Source: Actinostola sp. cb2023 (Eukaryota > Cnidaria > Anthozoa > Actiniaria > Actinostolidae). From it: a stretch of DNA of 64,000 nucleotides. Below are positions 33,751 to 44,400 of this stretch, in pieces. Position numbers and translations under genes: made by a program. Within the stretch, counting starts at the first letter, position 1; each line of letters starts with the position of its first letter. The notes under the pieces were generated by a model, which was given only the letters and a program-made list of their open reading frames with translations, searched no databases and was not told the origin of the DNA. The stretch is taken from assembly GCA_033675265.1 (NCBI GenBank), contig JAUJYZ010000641.1, positions 1 to 64,000 on the forward strand, read 5' to 3'.

Positions 33751-34477
33751 AAACCTGCTGATCATTATTCAAAAAAGGGAGCTACGGCAAATGTCACGCC
33801 AATCCTAATTAAAATAGGTTCGCATGCAATTTTGTAAGGCCTTTCCAATATGGCGGACTGCATGCAGGAGGAGAAGGAATATCGGTACTCAAGGGAAAAT
33901 ATTACAATTAAAATCCACTTCTGGGACCTACACTTTGTACTGTAATTGTATTAATTTTATGGTAATGCTACAAAATGTCAATGTTATGAAGTCAATTTTT
34001 TCAGAAATCATTTGAAATGATCACATTGTGATCGTGAACAAACAAACAAACGTCTTTTGTTCGACATTTCAGCGAGTCAATGAAGCCTGTGATAAAGCTC
34101 ATTGTAACTTCAGAATACCGCGCAACTAGTCGATCAAGCTCTTACAGCGGCACTCTTTGAAAACGACGCAAAATAAAATAATAATAATAATATTTATAAA
34201 GCGCAATTTTAACATATGGGTATGATCAAATGCGCATTATTCATACATAAATATAAATATATGAAAACTAAATTACAAAGAGTATAGTTTATAGATAAAA
34301 TACAAATATGACATACAGTATAACAATATGTTCTATTGTTATTCATATATAGATGCGGGCTATTCTGAAGTTTAGCTATATACAAATTTACCTGAAACCT
34401 GTCACTACACAGGAATAAATCTTTGGATCTGACTTTTTGACGTAGAGGAGCAGACACTGAAATGATTCAAATAAACT
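33751..34477. other. no gene seen
   Basis: Contains an AAT-run followed by TTTATAAAGCGC (about 34173-34205), similar to 1477-1525. A minus-strand 65-bp stretch (about 34449-34385) has splice-like borders but no recognisable product. Confidence 0.5.
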
Positions 34478-34690
34478 GTATTATAGACAAAGTATATGTA
34501 TTATAGACATGATAATTGACTAAAGTATTATAGATATGATAATTGACTAAAGTATTATAGATATGATAATTGACTAAAGTATTATAGACATGATAATTGA
34601 CTAAAGTATTATAGACATGATAATTGACTAAAGTATTATAGACATGATAATTGACTAAAGTATTATAGATATGATAATTGACTAAAGTAT
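34478..34690. repeat. 27-bp minisatellite, first part
   Basis: About eight copies of TATTATAGACATGATAATTG ACTAAAG (27 bp; ATATG/ACATG variants). The same array resumes in the same orientation after the Ty3/gypsy element (40360) and again after the Mutator-like element (52324). Confidence 0.95.
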
Positions 34691-34852
34691 TGTAATGATT
34701 TCGTTTAATGTCGAGTTAAACACTGAGGATCACTAAGTACACGTTACTTCTATGTTTTGCAATCACGTCTGACCCGAACACATGTGTCTAAATATATCTA
34801 TCGATATCATGTTACAAGTGATTATCATACAAGTCACACAATCATCACATCA
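34691..34852 (-). repeat. gypsy 3' LTR
   Basis: 162 bp, one substitution from the 5' LTR copy at 40198-40359; downstream of pol on the minus strand. Confidence 0.95.
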
Positions 34853-34861
34853 TCCTCTCCT
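34853..34861 (-). promoter_or_regulatory. gypsy polypurine tract
   Basis: Minus-strand AGGAGAGGA directly next to the LTR, the usual place for plus-strand priming. A second purine run (AGGGGAA complement side) lies about 15 bases away. Confidence 0.65.
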
Positions 34862-34933
34862 ATAAAAAGAGGGGAATGTCCCAGTTCATTTATAATAAAT
34901 GGTAAATGGCTAAAAACATTAACTATTCAAAGT

Positions 34934-35506
34934 TCAAATCAGTTTGCTTAAGTGTCTCTTCGTGGCACTACTAACTGCTTTCTTAGGCGTCTTGCCTAGC
35001 TTCGCCAGTAGTCTTGGTTTGAGTCTTTTCAGTCTAAGGAGTCTCTGGCCCTCCTGTTGCTGTCTTCCCTCAATATCTGTAATTCGCTCCACCATCTTAT
35101 CCATAACCTGCCGTATCTCCAGGGAATTGACCACCCAATCACCGTACATGTCTGGTAGTTTCCTGGAACGTTGTGGACGAGGTGACGAAGACCTATATTC
35201 TGTTTCGTCTGACGTATCGCCAACGGTGTGTTCAATGGGTTGGTGTTGTACAACATCGCCGACCTGCTCGTCAGGTACAAACTCGACTTGTTGATGCAAG
35301 GGTGACTCTGTTGGACAATGCTGTGAAGACTGTGGAAATATTCCGTCTGATTCTGTTGGGATCTCGAAGGTGTCAGACTCCTTGTTCCCTGGCAGGTCCT
35401 GATCCAATGCATCACAGTCGTTTTCATTTTCCATGTCATCCTCCGGGGAATCGTTCTGTGGCTCCTTAACGGCGTCTTGCAACTGTTCACCCTTTCGTTG
35501 ATACAA
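34934..35506 (-). CDS. gypsy pol C-terminal tail
   Basis: 190 codons of acidic, low-complexity protein (QNDSPEDDMENENDCDALDQ) ending in a basic segment (LRLKRLKPRLLAKLGKTPKK). It is in a different frame from the integrase. A short bridging frame at 35487-35729 (GKVRTWFWNNRPTTDVTYRI, then KIVHFNNLLKV) shows that one original reading frame linked them. No chromodomain is visible. Probably the C-terminal end of the pol polyprotein rather than an envelope protein: no signal peptide or membrane segment. Confidence 0.75.
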   Translation of the reverse strand: MYQRKGEQLQDAVKEPQNDSPEDDMENENDCDALDQDLPGNKESDTFEIPTESDGIFPQSSQHCPTESPLHQQVEFVPDEQVGDVVQHQPIEHTVGDTSDETEYRSSSPRPQRSRKLPDMYGDWVVNSLEIRQVMDKMVERITDIEGRQQQEGQRLLRLKRLKPRLLAKLGKTPKKAVSSATKRHLSKLI

Positions 35507-35562
35507 CTTTTAAAAGATTGTTAAAGTGCACGATTTTAGCGCGTCCCGGTCGCTCGCCAACC

Positions 35563-36855
35563 TTAGTTATCCTGTATGTGACGTCGGTCGTCGGTCGGTT
35601 GTTCCAGAACCACGTACGGACCTTTCCAGTTACGGTGGAATTTAGAAGCCTCTCCGACTTTAAGTTGGGGGTTGAATAGGAACACTTGATCGCCTGGTTC
35701 ATATTTGGTCTGTGTGACTCCCTTGTCAAAATACTCTTTCTGTCTTCTCTGCGCTGCGCTTAGATGTGTCCTCACCGCTTGGTATGCATTTGTCAATGTC
35801 GACTTCAAGTTGGTATCGTGTTCTCCGTAGTTGGAACTCTGAGATGTTGTTGGCGTCTCTCCCATCATCACGTCCAAAGGTACCCGCATTTCTCTCCCAA
35901 ACAATAGGCTGTACGGAGTGTACTGTGTGGAAGTGTGGATACTGCTACGGAAGGCCATCATGCATGGTCCTAAGTGTTGGTCCCAAGTCTCGGGGTCATC
36001 CTCAATGCGCGGCTTCAGCAGACTTTTAACCGAGCGATTAAAGTTCTCCACCTGACCGTTACCCGCGGGATGGTACGCTGTAGTACGCGTCTTTTTGATG
36101 TGCTGCATCTGGCACACTTCGCTGAACACGTTGGACTCAAAGTTTCGGCCTTGGTCTGAATGGATACTGTCAGGAGCACCATACCTTAATATCCAATTGT
36201 TCACAAGTGCTTTGGTACATGTTGTAGCCCTTTGGTTTGGTAGGGGATAGGCCTCTGCCCACTTGGTGAAGGAACACTGGGCGGTAAGGATGTACTTGTT
36301 GCCCCTCTTGCTTCTCGGTAGAGGACCAATAATATCAATGTGTACGCGCTGGAAGGGGTATCCTGATGCAATAGGCTGCAGGGGGGCCTTCGACTTCCTT
36401 GGTGGCGACTTGCACTGTCCACATGTGAGGCATTTCGAGCAGTAGTCATGGACAGTGCCTGGCAGTTCAGGGCGCCAGAACCGAGCTTGCATTTTCTTCA
36501 GCGTCTTGAAGCGATCCATATGACCTCCCTCAAGACCGTCGTGAACTCTCTTCAATGCTGGTTCGACAAGAGAGGCAGGCAGAACCACCCGGGCTGTATG
36601 ATGTTTCTTGTTGGCCGTTGGAAGAAGATACAACACACCATCTTTAATCTGGAGGAATTCAAACTTGGCCCAGGTGGCTCTTGTTACTTTACTCATTCCT
36701 TGGAGTTCACTTTGGCCTGGTTTAGTAGAGCCAGTCTGCAGTCGCGATAGGACACAGCTGATGTCTGGATCTGCAAGTTGGGCCGCTGACAACTCCTGTG
36801 TTGACCAAGAGACATTCGTACTGGGCATACTTGATGGGGCATGCAGGAGTAGCAT
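35563..36855 (-). CDS. gypsy integrase
   Basis: 430 codons. The zinc-binding H2C2 region has H105 and H112, then Cys at DYCSKCLTC. The core has D174 (VHIDIIGP), D234 (IHSDQGRNF) and E270 (GQVENFNR), the D,D-35-E spacing of retroviral-type integrases. The C-terminal part (QVFLFNPQLKVGEASKFHRN, then WKGPYVVLEQP) is the GPY/F-type module. The polypeptide before the zinc region continues the RT-RNase H frame after a one-base shift near 36840, and the tail leaves this frame at about 35590. It integrates element cDNA in the nucleus. Confidence 0.95.
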   Translation of the reverse strand: MLLLHAPSSMPSTNVSWSTQELSAAQLADPDISCVLSRLQTGSTKPGQSELQGMSKVTRATWAKFEFLQIKDGVLYLLPTANKKHHTARVVLPASLVEPALKRVHDGLEGGHMDRFKTLKKMQARFWRPELPGTVHDYCSKCLTCGQCKSPPRKSKAPLQPIASGYPFQRVHIDIIGPLPRSKRGNKYILTAQCSFTKWAEAYPLPNQRATTCTKALVNNWILRYGAPDSIHSDQGRNFESNVFSEVCQMQHIKKTRTTAYHPAGNGQVENFNRSVKSLLKPRIEDDPETWDQHLGPCMMAFRSSIHTSTQYTPYSLLFGREMRVPLDVMMGETPTTSQSSNYGEHDTNLKSTLTNAYQAVRTHLSAAQRRQKEYFDKGVTQTKYEPGDQVFLFNPQLKVGEASKFHRNWKGPYVVLEQPTDDRRHIQDN

Positions 36856-38452
36856 TAGAAGGAGTAACGACGCTCAATACTTCTCTGTCACACGTCGGGC
36901 AGTCACCATGTTTGCGTCGCGGTCTCCTTGATAGTGCATCAGCGTTGCCATGGTTTCTACCCGGTCTGTGACTGACTTCAAAATCGTACTCTTGCAGCCG
37001 TTCCAGCCATCGTGCAACCTGACCAGCAGGTTCTTTAAAAGACAGTAGCCACTTGAGAGCGTGGTGATCCGTTCGAACACTGAACTTCCGTCCCAGGAGG
37101 TAGTACCTAAAGTGGTCGATGAAGTCCACAAGTGCCAACATCTCCAGGCGGGTGACGCAGTAGTTTTTCTCTGCCGGCTGAAGAGATCGACTGCCATACG
37201 CTACAACTCGTTCAGACCCATCAGCTTGTACTTGTGACAACACAGCACCAATTCCGTGCTCCGTGCTGGCATCAGTGTCTAAGATGAACTGGCTTCCCCC
37301 TGGGTCGAAGTTGGGATAGGCAAGTACGGGTGGTTCCACGAGGCGTTGTTTGAGCTTAGAAAATGCACTTTCTTGATCGGGACCCCACTCGTACTTAGCC
37401 TTGGCCTGAGTTAGGCGGAAGAGAGGCGCTGCTAGCTGTGCAAATCCTGCGACGAACCGCCGGTAGTACGATGCGAGTCCGAGGAAACTACGTAACTCTG
37501 TCACGTTGCTTGGAACAGGCCAATCACGTACGGCGGAAGTCTTTTGAGGATCTGTGTGCACTCCCTCCGCTGACACAACATGGCCCAAGAAGCGAGCTGA
37601 ACGTTGAAGAAAGGAACACTTCTTGGGCTTTAGCTTGAGATTTGCCATTCTTAGACGATCCATAACGGACTGAAGACGGACCACATGCTCCTCGTAATCT
37701 TTAGACCACACCACAATATCATCCAAATAAACTAAACATTCCTTCCATGTTAAACCTTTCAAGACCAAGTTCATTAACCGCTGAAATGTTCCAGGACCGT
37801 TTGTGACGCCAAATGGCATACAGGTCCACTGAAACTGTCCCCTGTGAGTCACGAATGCGGTTTTTACTCTATCCTCATTCGCGACGGGAACTTGCCAGTA
37901 TCCAGAGGCGAGATCAAGACAAGTGAACCATTGCGCCCCACGAAGAGATTCTAGAATGTCATCAGTACGCGGTAGGGGATGGGCGTCCTTGACAGTGACG
38001 GCGTTGAGCTTTCTGTAGTCTATGCAAAGGCGGTAGGACCCATCACTTTTCTTGGCGAGGACAACAGGGCTGCTCCAAGGACTGTTTGATGGTTCAATCC
38101 TACCCTGTGTCAGAAGATCGTCGACCTGTTTGTCCACCTCATCTCTCTTGAATGGGGGTAAACGACGTGGCGCTTGCTTGATGGGCGTTGCTGAGCGAGT
38201 GTCTATGGTGTGCTCCATAAGATGTGTCCTCCCCAGAGTTCCATCTTTCAAGGCAAAGACATCAGCGTTTCGACCGAGAAATTCCTTGAATGACTTTTCT
38301 TGCGTCTCTGAAAGTCGAGAGAAATCAACTGCTATCTCCTCTATCCAGTTGTCTGGTACCGTTCCGGCGGCCATGACGTCACCAAACTGAGATGCATGTA
38401 GTTGCTTGTCACGTGAATCGTTCTCTACAGCGTTAACTTCAAACAGATTCAC
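36722..38452 (-). CDS. gypsy reverse transcriptase-RNase H
   Basis: 576 codons. RT motifs appear in order: SPVVLAKKSDGSYRLCIDYR, CLDLASGYWQ (motif A), MPFGVTNGPGTFQRLMN (motif B) and the catalytic YLDD at 242-245. RNase H starts at ILDTDASTEHGIGAVLSQ and ends with RPGRNHGNADALSRRP. The last about 45 residues are out of frame and should read into integrase. The first residues (SVNLFEVNAVEN) continue the protease protein, whose frame stops at an adjacent TGA; a missing G in the AAGGGTCAGTGA region explains the break. Confidence 0.96.
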   Translation of the reverse strand: MNLFEVNAVENDSRDKQLHASQFGDVMAAGTVPDNWIEEIAVDFSRLSETQEKSFKEFLGRNADVFALKDGTLGRTHLMEHTIDTRSATPIKQAPRRLPPFKRDEVDKQVDDLLTQGRIEPSNSPWSSPVVLAKKSDGSYRLCIDYRKLNAVTVKDAHPLPRTDDILESLRGAQWFTCLDLASGYWQVPVANEDRVKTAFVTHRGQFQWTCMPFGVTNGPGTFQRLMNLVLKGLTWKECLVYLDDIVVWSKDYEEHVVRLQSVMDRLRMANLKLKPKKCSFLQRSARFLGHVVSAEGVHTDPQKTSAVRDWPVPSNVTELRSFLGLASYYRRFVAGFAQLAAPLFRLTQAKAKYEWGPDQESAFSKLKQRLVEPPVLAYPNFDPGGSQFILDTDASTEHGIGAVLSQVQADGSERVVAYGSRSLQPAEKNYCVTRLEMLALVDFIDHFRYYLLGRKFSVRTDHHALKWLLSFKEPAGQVARWLERLQEYDFEVSHRPGRNHGNADALSRRPRRKHGDCPTCDREVLSVVTPSNATPACPIKYAQYECLLVNTGVVSGPTCRSRHQLCPIATADWLY

Positions 38453-39294
38453 TGACCCTTCATCCCGGTGAAGAGGCAGGAATTCCCTATGGGTTGTCCC
38501 TTTCCGATAGTCACGGGTTTATCGCCAAAGTTAGCGAGACGTACGGCAACATTATTATTCCCAGGAACAACTAATCCTCTTGCCATTCCGATGCCTTTCA
38601 GTTTTCCAGATGTTATCCATGTCCCTTCGGTGATCCCTGGTGAACCCACATTCCTTTCATAGCCAGCCTCAAGTCGTGCTTCGGTAACAATTTGTGTTCC
38701 GGGGTCTAGACGGATTTTTCCAACCATTATCAGTCTACAGACACAAGGTGGTGACTTCTGATAATGAATTGGAATTTCCTCCCCAGAGAACACAAATGTA
38801 CCGATGTCATACCGGATCTGACAGTTTTTATCTTTGAAGAAATCTGATCCAAGGATGCACTGATGTGAAATGTCCTTAACAACTAACATGTTTACTTGGA
38901 GTGTTATATGTCCCAGACGTATCGAAACCGTTGTTTGTCCCTGTACAACTAAAGGCTCGCCGTTCGCTGTCTGTAGTGTAGCATTTTGTGTCACAAGTTC
39001 TTTTTGTTTGCTATGACAAGCATTGATCCAAAATTCCTCGTTTATGATACTTGTCGTCGCGCCAGTATCCAAAAGAATAGACGTTTGTTTATCATCAATA
39101 CATCCAGACACATAAATTCCATTCCCAGTCAGTGTGTAAAGGCCATGACTTTGCTTGTTAACTGTCGATGTGTTCACAGGGGCTGTATCCTTTAATGCTG
39201 AGGCTGGCTGCCCCATGCCGGCCTCAGTTGCTCGTTTCCCGGTTTCTGTGGACAATTTCGTGCAAAATGTCCTGTTTGTTGACACGCGTAGCAA
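38449..39294 (-). CDS. gypsy aspartic protease
   Basis: 281 codons; the listed start is nominal because this region is normally read from gag by frameshift or as a fusion. The active-site motif is LLDTGATTSI near residues 74-83, with the downstream CILGSDFF flap/second motif. It overlaps the end of gag by 103 bases in another frame, consistent with a -1/+1 gag-pol shift. It cleaves the polyproteins in the particle. The frame ends prematurely at GMKGQ-stop just before the RT protein. Confidence 0.92.
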   Translation of the reverse strand: MLRVSTNRTFCTKLSTETGKRATEAGMGQPASALKDTAPVNTSTVNKQSHGLYTLTGNGIYVSGCIDDKQTSILLDTGATTSIINEEFWINACHSKQKELVTQNATLQTANGEPLVVQGQTTVSIRLGHITLQVNMLVVKDISHQCILGSDFFKDKNCQIRYDIGTFVFSGEEIPIHYQKSPPCVCRLIMVGKIRLDPGTQIVTEARLEAGYERNVGSPGITEGTWITSGKLKGIGMARGLVVPGNNNVAVRLANFGDKPVTIGKGQPIGNSCLFTGMKGQ

Positions 39295-40160
39295 GTAGAC
39301 TGTGAGGGGTCACGCCCCCTTGTTCCTCGGCTTCGTGAATAATTGACTTGTTGGGTCGCACTTTCAAGCTTTTCCAGGCGTTCACTCATCTTCAGCAACA
39401 AATCTTTCATTTCTTTCATTTCTTTCATCTCCGTTTCTTGTTTATCCATGACGTTGACTTCGGCTCTGATGTTCGTGGCTTTCGACGTGCCTCGAGAAGC
39501 CAAACGCGCGCTCTCGAGCTGGTGGACGAGGCGAACAGCATCAGACAGGGTTTCAGGTTGCCTAATGAATAACTGCTCCCGGATTCCGTCGCTACAACGA
39601 ACGCCTTCGACGAATCTATCCTTTGCTAACTCTTGTTTGAACTCTAGTTCTGCCGTCGGATATGCATTTTCTGCAAGTTCAATCAAAGAGTCGGCGTAAG
39701 ACTCAATGTCTTCACTCTGGTACTGGATTCGGTTCTTTAACGACAGTTTGTAGTCGGCGGATGTCTTTCCGGAGCCAAAGCGCTTCGTAAGGCTTTTCGC
39801 AAACTCGTCGTAAGTCAGCGATTGTGGCAGGCGTAGCAGTTGAACAGCATGATATGCTGGTTGATCCAAGGAGTTTAACAAATATGCTCTTCTGTTCCCT
39901 TCGGTGATCTTCATAAGTTCACAGTAATCCGTAAACTGAGCCAGCCATGTTTTAAAATTATGTCCGATTGAATACGGTCTGGGCGACCTTACTGTATTTC
40001 TCCTTGCTTCTTGTCCATGAATAGAACCAAGTGACTGGCGAAATGCCTCGGTCATTGCTGTGACTAACTCACCCATTCCATTGTTGATCTGACTACTACT
40101 AGCGCTGGTCTCTTGCTTTACACTCTCTACTTTTGCTTCAGCTGGTTTCTTGTCTCCCAT
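39192..40160 (-). CDS. gypsy Gag
   Basis: 322 codons from the first Met after the primer site. The capsid-like region (about 70-240) includes FKTWLAQFTDYCELMKI and IESYADSLIELAENAYP. An acidic/basic helical stretch (about 245-275) has EMKEMKEMKDLLLKMSERLE. One CCHC zinc knuckle, CYACQQTGHFARNC, lies near the C-terminus. It forms the particle shell and binds element RNA. Start context CATGGGAGACAAG is good. Confidence 0.95.
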   Translation of the reverse strand: MGDKKPAEAKVESVKQETSASSSQINNGMGELVTAMTEAFRQSLGSIHGQEARRNTVRSPRPYSIGHNFKTWLAQFTDYCELMKITEGNRRAYLLNSLDQPAYHAVQLLRLPQSLTYDEFAKSLTKRFGSGKTSADYKLSLKNRIQYQSEDIESYADSLIELAENAYPTAELEFKQELAKDRFVEGVRCSDGIREQLFIRQPETLSDAVRLVHQLESARLASRGTSKATNIRAEVNVMDKQETEMKEMKEMKDLLLKMSERLEKLESATQQVNYSRSRGTRGRDPSQSTCYACQQTGHFARNCPQKPGNEQLRPAWGSQPQH

Positions 40161-40176
40161 GATTGATTAGAACGTT

Positions 40177-40195
40177 CGTTTAACCGCTGCCACCA
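40177..40195 (-). promoter_or_regulatory. gypsy primer-binding site
   Basis: Two bases after the 5' LTR the minus strand reads TGGTGGCAGCGGTTAAACG. The initial TGG is complementary to a tRNA CCA end. Which tRNA is used is not recognised. Confidence 0.6.
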
Positions 40196-40197
40196 GT

Positions 40198-40359
40198 TGT
40201 AATGATTTCGTTTAATGTCGAGTTAAACACTGAGGATCACTAAGTACACGTTACTTCTATGTTTTGCAATCAAGTCTGACCCGAACACATGTGTCTAAAT
40301 ATATCTATCGATATCATGTTACAAGTGATTATCATACAAGTCACACAATCATCACATCA
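40198..40359 (-). repeat. gypsy 5' LTR
   Basis: 162 bp, nearly identical to 34691-34852. No obvious TATA box. Confidence 0.95.
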
Positions 40360-40671
40360 TTATAGATATGATAATTGACTAAAGTATTATAGATGTGATA
40401 ATTGACTAAAGTATTATAGATATGATAATTGACTAAAGTATTATAGACATGATAATTGACTAAAGTATTATAGACATGAGATAATTGACTAAAGTATTAT
40501 AGACATGATAATTGACTAAAGTATTATAGACATGATAATTGACTAAAGTATTATAGACATGATAATTGACTAAAGTATTATAGATATGATAATTGACTAA
40601 AGTATTATAGATGTGATAATTGACTAAAGTATTATATATGTGATAATTGACTAAAGTATTATAGACATGAT
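40360..40671. repeat. 27-bp minisatellite, second part
   Basis: About eleven units of the TATAGACATGATAATTGACT AAAG array, same orientation as 34478-34690. It ends AGACATGAT, which is repeated at 52324. Confidence 0.95.
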
Positions 40672-40794
40672 GAGTTTACCTTTTGGTCGAGGGTCGAGGG
40701 TCGAGGGTACCAAGTCGAGGGTCGAGGATACCAAGTCGAGGGTCGAGGGTAGCATGTCGAGGGTCCAGAAAATCACGTCGAGGGTTGAAAAATA
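40672..40794. repeat. MULE left terminal inverted repeat
   Basis: 123 bases rich in GTCGAGGG; mirrored at 52202-52323 with very few differences. The repeated GGTCGAGGG words could be transposase-binding sites. Confidence 0.9.
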
Positions 40795-41475
40795 TCAATT
40801 TTGAATGTATTTTAGAAAGAAAAGCTCCAATAATAATTCGATCGCTGATTTCACTTCCAGCGATCTGTGCCTTGTCATTTGTCACTTCCTGTCATCTGAC
40901 GGCGGTGTTCTCGTCACGTCATGGCCATTGCAACATTTAGTCACATAGCGGTTCCTAGCTTTAGAAAACTAGCCGACAATAGCCTGCATTACAGCCGGTT
41001 CAAATCCTGTTTATCACCGCGTCCGGTGATAATTTCAAAAAAATAAATAATAATAATTAATTGTACAGAATTCAGCTGCTGAGGGGAGACATTTTTTTTT
41101 AATGATTCGTGTTCGAGTCCCTTCAGCTTTTTTTTAAAATAGTAGATTTCAATGGCTTGAAATTGAAACCTGAGTTCGCAAAATTATGACCGATTGTGAA
41201 ATGGGAAATACTATACATCTTCTGATGACCGTTCTTCTACGAGTTCTTCTTGCAGCGAGTAGACATTGATTTCACGTTAGCAAAACAATCTATTTTAATC
41301 CAGTGGAAAATCTCTCATAAATTTTCAAAACGTTTACATACGATAACAGGATAACCTTCAATTATCTATGGTAAGTACTTTTTCTCAATATTTGAATTCA
41401 GTACCTATTGTATTTTGTAAGCACATGTTATTCGAACATATATTTACAATATGATCCTGTATTTTGATGTGGTAG

Positions 41476-44400
41476 ATGGCAACTGACAAGCGACTTGCAT
41501 GTTTAATGGAGGCAAGTAGGGTAGGTTTGACACTAGTGGAAGATCCCATAGGTTCGAGAAACCAGTGTTTATATCGATGTGTAGGAAAATTTCTGGGTCT
41601 GCAGGCTAACGACGTGGTCGATATGGTGGAGGGATTCATGATTCCAAACCAAATAGTGGAGAACGTAAACGAGGTATAGTGTTCTACTGAATTTAAAAGA
41701 ACATATATAATTACCAGTTTCACAGTTGTTTTGTTCATTTTGCTAAATAGAATGGGTTAATTATCTATATTTTATTTTATTTTATTTATTTTATTATATT
41801 TGCCATAACAAATATTAACAAACTGAAAAATACAAACGGGACAGAAAAGAAGGAAAAATAGAAAGGAAAACCCCTAACACATATTAGCTGTTCTCCTTCA
41901 TACATTTAATATGCAGCTTTCCATTTGCTAGGATGGTCCTGTCGAGAAGCAAGACCTGTTCTTGTTTCTAGCTAATACTGATTTTCCGTCTCTTCGAGAA
42001 CGGCCAAATTCGTGGAAAACATCAGTGTTGGCGTTGAGGAACGAAATGGCAAATCATGTTGTTGTAAGATCAACAGCATCACTCTTTTCTCTTAATTTGA
42101 ACAACATCGACTGGAGAGGTGTAAGTTAGCGTTTATTATTATATGGCTAATTATATAATTCCCTGTATTCTGATTGGTCGACGCGCGGTCTGTATTTTTC
42201 CCATCTAAGCACATGGTCCGAAATATTTCAAAATATCAGGAACAGATAAAAAAAACCTACAAAAAAATATTAAAGAATTAAAAAAACATTTCCTCAAGAC
42301 CTCCTCAAGCATGGTAAGGCCTGGGTCAGGACTTAAAAACGAAAATTAGTTTTTTTGACGTTAAAACGTGGAGACTTGCCGTTATTAGATGAAACTTGGC
42401 ACAATGTTAGAAGAGTCATGTTAGAAAGTACTAGGGCAATTAAACTTAACTTCATTTAAAAAAATGAGGTTAAGTTTAATTGCCCTAGTACTTTCTAACA
42501 TGACTCTTCTAACATTGTGCCAAGTTTCATCTAATTACGGCAAGTCTAAGGGTTAGAGTGATCACGTGATGTCATTAATTATTATACAAAATTCGTTTTA
42601 TTCTCCGGCGACGAGTTTTAATCACAAAGACAATACGATGTGCCTAACGTACTTCAATTACCGAGTACTACGAACATCTGCCCAGCTGACAGGACTTCCT
42701 TCAAGATTTAAGCGGATATTTGCTAAAACAGGTCACGTGACCTGAAATTTTAAACAATTCCCCTTAATACTCTTTAACCGACAGCAAAGCTACAATTATC
42801 TACCCAGTATGTTATTTAGCTCTATGAAATGCATTGATTTTGATATTAATTTTTTTGCCACTTACAAAACTCGATACCGGATCCACGAATTAGTGTTTTT
42901 CTCGAATATGACGTCATAGATCACGTGACCACCACAAAAAAGCAAACCAAAATTTTAAGGATGTGAAAACTAACAAAACATGAAAATTTTACTTGAAAAT
43001 GTATTTCCATCAGTCAAGCATTTATTAATTTTGTTCTCAAGGTCAAACAAGGTCAAACCCAGGCCTTTTAAAACAGGCTTGAGTCGGTCTGATATATTTC
43101 TGTACAGACCATGCGCTCGGTTAATAAACAGCTATTCATTACTGGCTTTTATATAATTACATTTACATTGTATTTAGTTGCTTTCACCAGTAAGTCATTT
43201 TTGTTACTGCTTGGTATTTCTACCTATCAGAGACTAACTGTAACAAAGCCGTTCAACATGCAAAATGGGTCTGACATATACCTAGCATACACTGGGGACC
43301 ATTACATGATATTAACGAAGACCGAGGAGAGAATGGAAAATGTCCAGTCATCTAAAAAGACTGGCTCAGGTATACTTTTAATAGCGCTGAAAGAGCACCA
43401 TGGATATTATTAATTTTTCAAAACAGTTATCCAGGCTCGATTAAAGTTTGGACATCCCCAGACAATAATAATAATTATCTTCCGATAAACTATATTAATA
43501 TGATTTTTTTGCTTAAATCCTAAGTGAAGTAACATAACGTTTATGTACGTACGTACAATATGTTTATTATTGTAATTTTAAATTATAGCTTCTGAAAGAC
43601 ACAAAGGGGCAAGGGCGTTTCACCACAGTGGTCCGGAAGAGTTCAATCCTGGTGTAAGCGTTTTTAAAGGACGAGTGCTCAAGGTGCGTTTATTTTTGAA
43701 GAAGTTATAAGATTAGCGTGCTACACAAATTAACGCATAAATGAAATGAAATAATGAAAATAACCAAATAAATTTTAAAAATATGAAAAAAAATCATTAA
43801 AACTACTGGTACAAGGTACCGCTAATATCTCTAGATATATAAGTTATCAGATAATTATAACACTTTTTTCGGTCAACACCTGACACTGTGTTTTACTTCA
43901 GCTTGACGAACCAATTGCCATAAGTTCTGATGAAGATGAAACTGGACATGATAATAATAAGGTATATTTTAATATTTTAATAGGTAATTTAATTTTACAA
44001 TTATATATAATGGTGAACCACGTTTTCTATCTTTGGTTATAAATTTTATTTCTTATTATTTTTTAATTGTTATTTCTGTTCATTACCAAGTATCCTCTCC
44101 TTGTGTTTTTATTTTCATGAAACTAGACCGCTGTAAATGCTACATACATCAGCAGTGACTCTGATGACAATAACCGGAATTCGAAACAACCTAGAAAAAG
44201 AAAGAAGGCAAAAACCTACGAACCAATAGTAAGTTTGTTTTATGTATATTTTTAACTTTCTTATTTTTCTTATGTTATTGCCTATCCATTCGTTCACTTG
44301 CTCGATCGCTATTACATCAATTCGATACCAGCTCTCGGTTATTAGTTAATTTTATACTGATGTTTCGTTTGTCTGCTTATAGAAAGATGAATTAATGGAT

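Larger units (their letters stand above)
34691..40359 (-). mobile_element. Ty3/gypsy LTR retrotransposon
   Basis: 162-bp LTRs (TGTAATG...CACATCA) enclose minus-strand gag, protease, RT-RNase H and integrase in the Ty3/gypsy order. The LTRs differ at one base seen (CAATCACGTC versus CAATCAAGTC), so insertion was recent. Both flanks are the 27-bp minisatellite, so the exact target duplication is hidden (left ends AAAGTAT, right resumes TTATAGAT). The reading frame is broken at the gag-PR, PR-RT, RT-IN and two IN-tail junctions. The first may be natural frameshifting; the others look like single-base indels. Confidence 0.95.

Noticed and set aside
34385..34449. 65-bp stretch with AATCATTTCAG and CAG|GTAAAT borders on the minus strand
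   Set aside because: No recognisable protein and no confirmed neighbouring exon; borders could be chance.
34934..35506. Envelope gene of an errantivirus-like element
   Set aside because: No signal peptide, membrane segment or cleavage site; it is the acidic/basic tail of pol.
40975..41110. tRNA-like B-box motifs (GGTTCAAATCC, GTTCGAGTCCC followed by T-run)
   Set aside because: No A box, cloverleaf or acceptor pairing could be drawn at the right distance; possibly a SINE remnant.
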